A stretch of 64,000 bases of DNA from Posidonia oceanica (taxonomy: Eukaryota > Streptophyta > Magnoliopsida > Alismatales > Posidoniaceae), in the NCBI GenBank assembly GCA_037176725.1, contig JAZBRS010000060.1, forward strand, positions 59,052,001 through 59,116,000, written 5' to 3'. Below the pieces are notes generated by a model, which was not told the origin of the DNA, did no database searches, and saw nothing but the letters and a program-made list of their open reading frames with translations. Numbering within the stretch: the stretch's first letter is position 1; every line of letters starts with the position of its first letter. A program made the translations under genes and the position numbers. This document shows, one piece after another, positions 1-9,655 of the stretch.

Positions 1-3000
1 TCGATAGGTCTGAAACCTTTCCTTCCGGTCGGTATGTCCGAAACTTATTACTTTTCTTTTCCTTTGCTGTCAATAGGTCCAAAACCTATCCATCCAGTTG
101 ATAAGTATGAAACTAATCACTTTTCTTTTCCTTTGCGGTCAATATGTCCGAAACTTGTCACTTTTCTTTTCCTATGCGGTCGATAGGTTTGAAACCAATC
201 CTTCCAGTCGATAAGTCCGAAACTTGTCACTTTTCTTTTCCTTTGCGGTCGATTGGTCCGAAACCTAACCTTCCGGTCGATAAGTCCAAAACTTATCACT
301 ATCCATTTCCTTTATGGTGGATATGTCCGAAACCAATCCTTCCAGTTGATTACTCCGAAACTTATCACTTTTCTTTTCCATTACGGTCGATCGATCCGAA
401 ACCTAACCTTCCGGTCGATAAGTCCGAAATTTATCACATTTCTTTTCCTTTGCAGTCGATAGGTCCGAAACCAATCCCTCCGGTCCCTAAGTCCGAAATT
501 TATCACTTTTCTTTCCTTTACGGTCGATAGGTTCGAAACATTCCCTTTCGATCGATAAGTTCGAAACTTATTACTTTTGTTTTCCTTCGCAGTCGAAAGG
601 TCCGATACGTATCCTTCCCGTCGTTATGACCGAAACTAATCACTTTACTTTTCCTTTGCAGTCGATAGGTTCGAAACTTATCCTTCCGGTCGAAAAGTCA
701 GAAACATATAACGTTTCTTTCCTTTGCGGTCGATAGGTCCGAAACATTTCCTTCCTGTCGATAAGTCCGAAACTTATCACTTTTCTTTTTCTTTACGATA
801 AATAGGTCCGTAACCTATCCTTCCGGTCGATAAGTCAGAAACTTATCACTTTTCAATTCCTTTGCGGTAGATAGGTCCGAAACCTATCCTTCCGGTCGAT
901 AAGTCCGAAACTTATCACTTTTCTTTTCCTTTGCGGTCGATAGGTCCGAAACCTAAACTTTCGGTCTTTAAGTCCGAAACTAATCACTTTTCATTACCTT
1001 TCCGGTCGATAGGTCCGAAACCTATCCCTCTGGTCGATAAGTTCGAAACATATCACTTTTCTTTTCCATTGCGATCGATAGGCCTGAAACCTATTCTACC
1101 AATCGATAAGTCCGAAACTTATCACCTTTCTTTTCCTTTGCGATCGATAGGTCTGAAACCTATCCTTCAGGTCGATAAGTCTGAAACTTATCACTTTAAT
1201 TTTCCATTGTGGTTGATAGGTCCGAAGCCTATCCTTCCGGTTGATAAGTCCGAAACTTATCACCTATCTTTTCCAGTGTGGTCGGTTGGTCTGAAACCTA
1301 TCCTTCCTGTCGTTAAGTCCGAAACTTATCACTTTTCTTTTCCTTTGCGGTCGATAGGTCCGAAGCCTATCCTTCCGTTCGATAAGTCTGAAACTTATCA
1401 CTTTCAATTCCTTCGCAGTCGATAGGTCGGAAACCTATCCACCCGGTCGATAAGTCTGGAACATAACACTTTTCATTTCCTTTGCGGTCGATAGGTCGAA
1501 AACCTATCCTTCGTGTCGATAAGTCCGAAACTTTTCACTTTCCATTTCCTTTGAGGTCGAACGGTCCGAAACCTATCCTTCCGGTCCACAAGTCCGAAAC
1601 TTATCACTTCTCTTTTCCTTTGCTGTCGATAGGTCTAGAACCTATCCTTCCGATCGATAAATCCGAAAATTATCACGTTTCTTTTCCTTTGCGGTCGATA
1701 GATCCGAAACCTGTCCTTCCTGTCGATTAGTCTGAAACTTATCACTTTCCTCCTCCTTTGCAGTCGATAGGTCCGAATCCTATCCTTCCAGTCGATAAGT
1801 CCGAAACTTATCACTTTTCTTTTCCTTTGCGATCGATAGGTCTGAAACCTATCCTTCTTGTCGATAAGTCCGAAACTTATCACTTTTCTTTTCCAATGCG
1901 GTCGAGTGGTCCGAAACCAATCCTTCCAGTTGATAAGTCCGAAACTTATCACTTTTCTTTTCCTTAGCGGTCGATAGGTCCGAAACCAATCCTTCCTGTC
2001 GATAAGTCAGAAACTTATCACTTTTCTTTCCCTTTGCGGTCGATTTGACCGAAACTTATCACTTTTCTTTTCCTTTGCGGTCGATAGGTCTGAAACCTAT
2101 CCTTCGAGTCGATAAGTCCGAAACTTATCGCTTTTCTTTTCCTTTGCGGTCGATAGGTCAAAAACCTATCCTTTCGATCGATAAGTCCGAAAATTATCAC
2201 TTTTCTTTTCCTTTGCGGTCGTTAGGTCCAAAGCCTATACTTCCGGTCGATAAGTCCGAAACTATCACTTATCATTCCATTACGGTCGATAGGACCGAAA
2301 CCTAACCGTCCAGTCAATAAGTCCAAAACATATCACTATTCTATTCCTTTGCGGTCGATAGGTACGAAACCTATCCTTCTGGTCGATTAGTCTGAAACTT
2401 ATCACTTTACTTTTCCTGTGCAATCGATAGGACCGAAACCTATCCGAAACGGTCGATAAATCCGAAACTTATCACTTTTCTTTTCCATTGCGGTCCATAG
2501 GTCCGCAACCTATCCTTCCGGTCGATTAGTCCAAAACTAATCACTTTTATTTTCCTTAGCGGTCGATAGGTCCGAAACTTATCCTTCCGGTCGATAAGTT
2601 TGAGATTTATCACTTTTCTTTTCTGTTGCGATTGATAGGTCCGAAACCTATCCTTCGGGTCGATAAGTCCGAAACTTATCAATTTTCTTTTCCGTTGCAG
2701 TCAATAGGTCCGAAACCTAACATTCCGGTCGATAAGTCTGAAACTTATCACAATTCTTTTCCTTTGCGGTCGATTTGTCCGAAACCAATCCTTCTGGTCG
2801 AAAAGTCCGAAACTTATCACTTTTCCTTTCCTTCGCTGTCGATAGGTCCGAAACCTATACATCCGGTCGATAAGTCCGAAACTTATCACCTTTCTTTTCC
2901 ATTGCGGTCGACAGGTCCGAAACCTATCCTTCTGGTCGTTAAGTCCGAAACTTATCACTTTTCCTTTCCTTTGCGAACGATAGGTCCGAAACCTATCCAT

Positions 3001-6000
3001 CCATTCGATAAGTCTGAAACTTATCACTTTTCTTTTTCTTTGTGGTCGATAGGTCGGAAACCTATCCTCCCGATCAATAAGTGCGAAACTTATCACTTTT
3101 CATTTCCTTTGCGGTCGATAGGTCCAAAACCTATCCTTCCAGTCGATAAGTCCGAAGCTTATCACTTTTCATTTCCTTTGCGGTTGATAGGTCCGAAACC
3201 TATCCTTCCGGTCCATAAGTCTGAAACTTATCACTTTTCGTCTCCTTTGCAGTCGATATGTCCGAAACCTATCCGTCTGATCGATAAGTCCGAAACTTAT
3301 CGCTTTTCTTTACCGTTGCGGTCAATAGGTCCGAAACCATTCCCTCCTGTCGAAAAGTCTGAAACTTATCACTTTTCTTTTCCTTTGCAGTCGATAGGTC
3401 CAAAAACTATCCTTCCAGTCGATAAGTCCGAAACTTATCACTTTTCATTTCCTTCGTGGTCGATAGGTCCGAAACCTATCCTTCCGTTCGATAAGTCCGA
3501 AACTTTTCACTTTTCTTTTTCTTTGCGGTCGATAGGTCCAAAACCTATCCTTCCAGTCGATATGTCCGAAACTTATCACTTTTCTTTTCCTTTGCGGTCG
3601 TTAGTTCCAAAACCTATCCTTCCAGTCGATAAGTCAGAAACTAATCACTTTTCCTTTCCATTGCTGTCGGTATGTCCGAAACTTATCACTTTTCTTTTCC
3701 TATGCGGTCGATTGGTCTGAAACCTTTCCTTCTAGTCGATAAGTCCGTAACTCATCACTTTTCTTTTCCTTTGCGGTCGATAGGTCAGAAATCTATCCTT
3801 CCGGTCCAAAGCCTATACTTCCGGTCGATATGTCCAAAACTCATCACTTTTCTTTTCCTTTGCGGTCGATAGGTCAGAAATCTATCCTTCCGGTCCAAAG
3901 CCTATACTTCCGGTCGATTAGTCCGAAACTTATCACTTTTCTTTCCTTTGCGGTCGATTGGTCCGAAACCTAACCTTCCGGTCGATAAGACCAAAACTTA
4001 TCACTATCCATTTCCTTTGCGGTCGATAGGTCAGAAACCTATCCTTCCAGTCGATAACTCCGAAACTTATCACTTTTCTTTTCCATTGCGGTCGATCGAT
4101 CCGAAACATAACCTTCCGATCGATAAGTCCGAAACTTATCACTTTTCTTTTCCTTTGCAGTGGTTAGGTCTGAAACCTATCCCTCCGATCCATAAGTCCG
4201 AAACTTATCACTTTTCTTTCCTTTACGGTCGATAGGTTCAAAGCCTTCCCTTCCGTTCGCTAAGTTTGAAACTTATCACTTTTCTTTTCCTTTGTGGCTG
4301 ATATGTCCGAAACCTATCCTTCTCGTCGATAAGACCGAAACTAATTACTTTACTTTTCCATTGCGGTCGATACGTTCGAAACATAGCCGTCCCGTCAAAA
4401 TGTCAGAAACTTATAACTTTTCTTTTCTTTGCGGTCGATAGCACCGAAACCTATCCATCCAGTCGATATGTCCGAAACTTATCACTTTTCTTTTTCTTTA
4501 CGGTAAATAGGTCCGAAACCTATCCTTCCGGTCGATAAGACTGAAACTTATCACTTTTCTTTTCCTTTGCGGTTGATAGGCCCGAAACCTATCCTACCGG
4601 TCGATAAGTCCGAAACTTATCACTTTTCTTTTCCTTTGCAGTCGATAGATCCGAAACATAACCTTCCGGTCGATAGGTCCGAAACTTATCACTTTTCCTT
4701 ACCTTTGCGGTGGATAGGTCGGAAACCTATCCTCCCCGGCGATAAGTCAGAAACTTGTCACTTTTCATTTCCTTTGCGGTCGATAGGTCCAAAACCAATC
4801 CTTCCAGTCGATAAGTCCGAAACTTATCACTATTCAATTCCTTCGCAGTCGATATGTCCGAAACCTATCCTTCCAGTCCATACGTCCAAAACTTAGCACT
4901 GTACTTTTCCTTTGCTGTCGATAATTCCGAAACCTATCCGTCCGGTCGATATGTTCGAAACTTATCACTTTTCTTTTCCTTTGCGATCGATAGGTCCGAA
5001 ACCTATCCTCCCGGTCGATAAGTCCTAAACTTATCAATTTTCATTTCCTTTGCCATCGATAGGCCCGAAACCTAACCGTCCGGTCGATAAGTCAGAAACT
5101 TATCACTTTTCATTTCCTTTGCGGTTGATAGGACCGAAACCTATCCTTCTGGTCGGTAATTCCGAAACATATCACTTTTCTTGTCCTTCATGGTCGATAG
5201 GTCCGAATCCTATCCATCCGGTCGATAAGTCCAAACTTATCACAATTCTTTTCTTTTGCGGTCGATAGGTCCGAAATCTGTCTTTCCGGTCGATAAGTCC
5301 GAAACTTATCACTTTTCTTTTCCATTACTATCGATAGGTCCGAAACCTATCCTATCGGTCGATAAGTCTGAAACTTATCACTTTTGTTTTCCTTTGCGGT
5401 TGATCGGTCCGAAACCTATCCTCCCGGTCGATAAGTCCTAAACTTTTCACTTTTCATTTCCTATGTGTTCTATAGGCCTAAAACCTATCCTTTCGGTCGA
5501 TAAGTCTAAAACTTATCACTTTTCATTTCCATTGCAGTCAATAGGTCCGAAACTAATCCTTTCGGTCGACAAGTCCGAAACTTATCACTTTTCTTTTCTT
5601 TCGCGGTCGATAGGTCGGAAACCTATCCATCGGGTCGATAAGTCCGAAACTTATCACATTGCTTTTCCTTTGCGGTCGATAGGTTCGAAACCTAACCATC
5701 GGTCGATAAGACCGAAACTTATCACTTTTCATTTCCTTTGCGGTCAATTGGTCCGAAACCTATCCTTCCGGTCAATAAGTCTAAAACTTATCACTTTTCT
5801 TTTCCTTTGCGGTCGATAGGTCCGAAACCTATCCTTCCAGTCGATAAGTCAGAAACATATCACTTTTCTTTTCCTTTGCGGTCGATATGACCGAAGCTTA
5901 TCACTTTTATCTTCCCTTGCGGTCGATAGGTTCGAAACCTATCCGTCCGGTTGATAAGTCCGAAACTTATCACTTTTCATTTCCTATGCGGTGGATAGGT

Positions 6001-6380
6001 CCAAAACCAATCCTTCGAGTCGATATGTCCGAAACATATCACTTTTCTTTTCTTTTGCGGTTGATCAGTCCGAAACCCAACCGTCCGGTCAATTAGTCTG
6101 AAACATCTCACTTTTCTTTTCCTTTGCGGTCGATAGGTCCGAAACCTATCCTTCCGTTCGATAAGTCCGAAGCATATCACTTTTCATTTCCTTTGCTGTC
6201 GAAAGGTCCGAAACCTATCCAACCGGTCGATAAGTCTAAAACATATCACTTTTATTTTCCTTAGCGGACGATAGGTCCGAAACCTATCCTTCCGGTCGAT
6301 AAGTCCGAAACTTATCACTTTTCATTTCCATTGCGGTCGACTGGTCCAAAACCTATCCTTCCAATTGATATGTCCAAAAC
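1..6380. repeat. 69-bp satellite array, left block
   Basis: Tandem array of a 69-bp monomer. Each monomer holds two imperfect 19-nt palindromes: stem GATAGGT/ACCTATC (clear copy at 870-888) and stem GATAAGT/ACTTATC (898-916), both with loop CCGAA, then a pyrimidine-rich stretch ending in CTTTGC. The two palindromes start 28 nt apart. Because 69 is a multiple of three, long open frames with a 23-residue period arise on both strands; they vary freely, break at random and are not genes. The block has two sources: about 140-3280 is collinear with about 53160-56200, and about 3281-6380 is nearly identical to about 40347-43445. Some monomers carry a short extra piece (near 3805 and 3895) that is useful as a higher-order marker. 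No gene is seen here. Confidence 0.95.
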
Positions 6381-6739
6381 CTGTCTTTTTCAGCGCGCGC
6401 GACACGCGACTGATCGTTCTTCCAGGCTTCACAGCAGGCGTAGAGTACCACCCAATCAGGGTCATGCGCCAGTTCGGCTTCCAGCAGGGCGCCTTCATCG
6501 ACAGTACAGCGCCCAAGCTTCTACAGATGTACCCTCTCAGCACAACTGCCCCGACCAAAAAGCTTGCTAGTCTGATGCAGCATGGGGTCCAATCTACAGA
6601 CATTGCAGCTGTGAGAGGTGTAGGATGCACCCCTGAATATGAAGCTGAAGTCCGACAGCTCTGGCCTATTACTGAAATCCCGCCAGGCGGCCCCTTGTTC
6701 CCCGACTCCAGGCAGTCGAAAAAGGCCCGAACTGACTAG
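6381..6739 (+). pseudogene. 3' fragment of the PMD-like ORF
   Basis: The last roughly 118 codons and the stop of the gene at 27466-28668, in the same frame with no coding difference noticed. The 5' part is missing because satellite joins directly at 6380/6381. It has no start codon of its own and should be treated as a broken copy. It shows that the upstream element carried the same extra gene. The junction shares CTGTCTTT with satellite variants such as the one near 42352. Confidence 0.9.
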
Positions 6740-7044
6740 GCCCTTGTGCAACCATCATATGGTCTTCTTTCAGACTATGCTGTACATTTCTGGCCTACCA
6801 CAGGCATTGTACTCATCAAGCTTTATCAATGAAAACTGTTTCTGCTATCTGCTTGCACATCAAGACTCCTTGCCGCATTGCATATCATTATCATCATCAT
6901 CTTGGGCCCTCTAACCAGACTTGCAGGCATCACAATGCAGCAAAGTCCTCAGCACCCAATCCGAAGTCCAGAACATCTCCGGACCCGCGTCGTCAAGCTA
7001 CGCCATCCGTCATCCTCAGCTGATCATCCCCAGCTGAGTCCCTC

Positions 7045-7541
7045 GCGGGCTGGCACCCCAAACTGCCCGGCGAAAGGTCCGTCAACCTGTCATCATCCTC
7101 TGCGGGCTGGCACCCCAAACTGCTCGGTGAAAGGTCCATCAACCTGATACTCTTCTCGGCTGGTCATCCTCAGTCGAGTCCCCAGTTGGTCGCCCCCAGC
7201 TGGATCATTATCTCTGCGGGCTGGCACCCCAAACTGCTCGGCGAAAGGTCCGTCAACCTGATACTCTTCTCGGCTGGTCATCCTCAGTCGAGTCCCCAGT
7301 TGGTCGCCCCCAGCTGGATCATTATCTCTGCGGGCTGGCACCCCAAACTGCCCGGCAAAAGGTCCGTCAACTTGTCATCATCCTCTGCGGGCTGGCACCC
7401 CAAACTGCTCGGCGAAAGGTCCGTCAACCTGATACTCTTCTCGGATGGTCATCCCCGGTCGAGTCCCCAGTTGGTCGCCCCCAGCTGAATCATTATCTCT
7501 GCGGGCTGGCACCCCAAACTGCTCGGCGATGGGTTCGTCAA
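7045..7541 (+). repeat. GC-rich tandem repeat in 3' UTR, copy 1
   Basis: Units start GCGGGCTGGCACCCCAAACT and recur at shorter spacing (near 7045 and 7101) and at 114 bp (7216 and 7330). A further unit lies at 7688. The long unit also contains blocks rich in CAGCTGG and CAGTCGAG. Open frames on both strands here come from the repetition and have no recognisable product. Confidence 0.85.
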
Positions 7542-7606
7542 CCTATCATCCATCCACTCGCTCATTTATCTTTGCATCCTGATGCCAGGGGCGCTACGGA
7601 CATCCT

Positions 7607-7912
7607 CTGGTATCATCCTGATACCAGGGGCATCTTTTGGCTGCCCTACGGTATCATCCCCAGCTGATCATCCTCAGCTGAATCCTCTGCGGGCTGGCAC
7701 CCCAAACTGCTCGGCGAAAGGTCCGTCAACCTGACACTCTTCTCGGCTGATCATCCTCAGCTGAGTCCCCAGCTGATCGCCCTCAGCTGAATCCCTTGCG
7801 GGCTAGTACCCCAAACTACTCGTCTGACAAGCACGACACTCTTGTCATCACTCTCTGCTTTCGATGCCAAGGACGCGCTGGCCAACCCCTGGTGTCATCC
7901 CGACACCAGGGG
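7607..7912 (+). repeat. Stem-loop family with CTGGTRTC arms, copy 1
   Basis: Two perfect hairpins. The first has arm CTGGTATCA at 7607-7615, loop TCC and arm TGATACCAG at 7619-7627. The second has arm CCCCTGGTGTC at 7886-7896, a 5-nt loop and arm GACACCAGGGG at 7902-7912. An A-T pair in the first is a G-C pair in the second. Between them lies a CAGCTGA/TCAGCTG hairpin (7661-7680). Confidence 0.75.
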
Positions 7913-7990
7913 CATCTTTTGATCGCCCCTTGGTATCGTTCTTTCCCTCTTTCCCCTATGACGTTCCTGGCGTCATGGGATGATTTCTTC

Positions 7991-8152
7991 TCATCATTCC
8001 CTTACCCCTTCTTTGCCGGCCGATAAGTCCGATATCTTATCATTCTCATCATTCCCTTACCCCTTCTTTGCCGGCCGATAAGTCCGATATCTTATCATTC
8101 TCATCATTCCCTCATCCCCTCTTTGCCGGCCGATAAGTCCGATATCTTATCA
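7991..8152 (+). repeat. 55-bp tandem repeat related to the satellite, copy 1
   Basis: Three units with starts at 8018, 8073 and 8128; a lone unit recurs at 8587. Each contains GGCCGATAAGTCCGATATC followed by TTATCA and ends in CTTTGCC. The start GGCCGATAAGTCCGA matches the satellite's GGTCGATAAGTCCGA at 14 of 15 positions, and the CTTTGC end also matches. Each unit folds as GATAAG/CTTATC. Confidence 0.85.
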
Positions 8153-8159
8153 ATCAACA

Positions 8160-8568
8160 ATTCTCATCATGATCTCATCCCCCTCTTTAGCTTAAATTCT
8201 CATCATGATCTCATCCCCCTCTTTAGCTTAGCTTCTCATCAAGATCTCATCCCCCTCTTTAGCTTAAATTCTCATCATGATCTCATCCCCCTCTTTAGCT
8301 TAGCTTCTCATCATGATCTCATCCCCCTCTTTAGCTTAGCTTCTCATCATGATCTCATCCCCCTCTTTAGCTTAAATTCTCATCATGATCTCATCCCCCT
8401 CTTTAGTTTAGCTTCTCATCATGATCTCATCCCCCTCTTTAGCTTAAATTCTCATCATGATCTCATCCCCCTCTTTAGTTTAAATTCTCATCATGATCTC
8501 ACCCCCTTCTTTAGCTTAGCTTCTCATCTTGATCTCATCCCCCTCTGTAGCTTAACTTCTCATCATTA
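8160..8568 (+). repeat. 36-bp tandem repeat, copy 1
   Basis: About eleven to twelve units containing TCATCATGATCTCATCCCCC, alternating between endings CTTAAA and CTTAGC. 36 is a multiple of three, so a 12-residue repeat stays open; this is a by-product and not a gene. One unit more than in the downstream copy. Confidence 0.9.
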
Positions 8569-8627
8569 CCTCATCCCCTCTTTGCCGGCCGATAAGTCCG
8601 ATATCTTATCATTCTCATCATGCTCTC

Positions 8628-9079
8628 GTCCCCTCTTATCAATCAATCAATCAATCACTCGTGCTAGGCTGATATCCGAAACTATCAACAATCAATCACT
8701 CGTGCTAGGCTGATATCCGAAACTATCAACAATCAATCACTCTCAGGCTGATAACCTAAACTATCTTCTGGCCGATCCATGGTTGGCCCGCAGTTGTGTT
8801 ATACGGCTGATATCCAGTAACTATCACTCATGGTTTGTGGTTTCCGGTTGACAGGTCCGTAAACTGTCGCTCCAGTTGATAGGTCTGTAAACTATCCGCC
8901 GGTTGATAGGACCGTAAACTGTCGTTAGGCTGATACTCCTAAACTATCACCCACAACCATGTTATACGGCTGATATCCAGTAACTATCACTCACAACTGC
9001 TCCGGTTGACAGGACCGTAAACTGTCACTCCCGGTTGATAGGACCGTAAACTATCTGGACGATAAGCCCGTCACCTTAT

Positions 9080-9080
<1 letters not shown>
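8628..9080 (+). repeat. Stem-loop cluster (GATAG/CTATC family), copy 1
   Basis: A 41-bp repeat containing GCTGATATCCGAAACTATC, followed by a run of stem-loops with arms GATAG/CTATC or GACAG/CTGTC around a loop resembling GTCCGTAAA, and finally GATAAG/CTTATC. The loop and the arms are the same type as in the 69-bp satellite. Confidence 0.85.

Positions 9081-9081
<1 letters not shown>

Positions 9082-9110
<29 letters not shown>
9082..9110 (+). repeat. Poly-T tract (29 T)
   Basis: Uninterrupted T-run directly after the last GATAAG/CTTATC hairpin. It is 37 T in the second copy and only a short A-run in the minus-strand element (about 62855). Its length may be affected by sequencing. Confidence 0.9.
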
Positions 9111-9571
9111 CGGCGTAACCTTGTCCCAGGAAGACAAAGTCACGCACCCCCTTTCTGCGATAGGAGAGTTGGCCTCTCTCCCCTCGCACTCTTTTCTTTC
9201 CTGCTGGCTTGTTCCCCAGACGGGGACAAGCTGCACCCTGTTTCCCCTCGCTTTGTCGCGTGAGTTTGGCCTCCCTGCCAGATCCTCGCGCCACATCGCG
9301 TCCTTTTATCTTCTCTCTTGCATCATCTCCGCGCCTTCTCAGCTAGCATTGCATATTAATTTAACATCATCAGCATCACTTGCGTGGCATCAGCATCTCT
9401 TCTAGTTACGCTAACTTTTGTACTAACTTTTGCATCGCATTAGCATGCATTGCATACTTAGCATCATTCATCTGCACCTAGCGTCTCGCACTGCGGCAAT
9501 GGGCTACGACGTTCGGTGCATCCGCCGAATAAGTAACTCACGCCAATAGCAAATCTTTTGGCCCTCCGGTC

Positions 9572-9655
9572 AAATGGGGTGTCTTGTCAACCCTGAGCAG
9601 CGGTCTCGGTCCCCTTGACCTCGCTCAGGGAGGGGCATCTGTTGACACCCCATTT
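9572..9655 (+). other. 84-nt stem-loop spanning PPT and LTR start, first copy
   Basis: Outer arms AAATGGGGTGTC (9572-9583) and GACACCCCATTT (9644-9655) pair fully. Inner arms CCCTGAGC (9591-9598) and GCTCAGGG (9623-9630) pair fully. The polypurine tract and the first base of the LTR lie between the right inner and outer arms. The same layout and length occur at 31473-31556 and, on the other strand, at 62232-62315. Confidence 0.8.
9628..9639 (+). promoter_or_regulatory. Polypurine tract, first copy
   Basis: GGGAGGGGCATC immediately precedes the LTR start TGTTGACACC. A purine-rich tract here is the usual primer for plus-strand synthesis in LTR retrotransposons. The last three bases before the LTR are not purines throughout, so the exact primer end is uncertain. 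Confidence 0.75.

Larger units (their letters stand above)
6740..9639 (+). other. 3' untranslated internal region of the truncated upstream element
   Basis: Non-coding stretch between the extra ORF and the LTR, nearly identical to 28669-31540. It is a chain of distinct tandem-repeat blocks (listed separately) ending in a polypurine tract. Differences from the second copy include about eleven substitutions, one extra 36-bp repeat unit here and a shorter T-run (29 against 37). 9111-9571 holds no repeat block or gene that I can recognise. Confidence 0.88.

Noticed and set aside
2626..3720. Long open frame in the satellite (and many similar ones on both strands)
   Set aside because: The 69-bp monomer is a multiple of three, so a 23-residue repeat stays open by arithmetic. 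Frames break at random variants and no domain is present.
1..6380. Palindromic repeats at regular spacing, CRISPR-like
   Set aside because: No unique spacers; the whole unit is repeated with variation, and the context is plant heterochromatin.
7093..7341. Minus-strand frame with repeated GTRLRMTSREEYQVDGPF
   Set aside because: Arises from the 114-bp tandem repeat in the 3' UTR; no independent support.
8123..8713. Open frame with a 12-residue repeat
   Set aside because: By-product of the 36-bp tandem repeat; unit number differs between copies and no start context or domain is present.
9111..9405. Short open frames beside the poly-T tract
   Set aside because: Non-coding 3' UTR; Lys-rich or mixed products with no domain and no conservation of frame in the second element.
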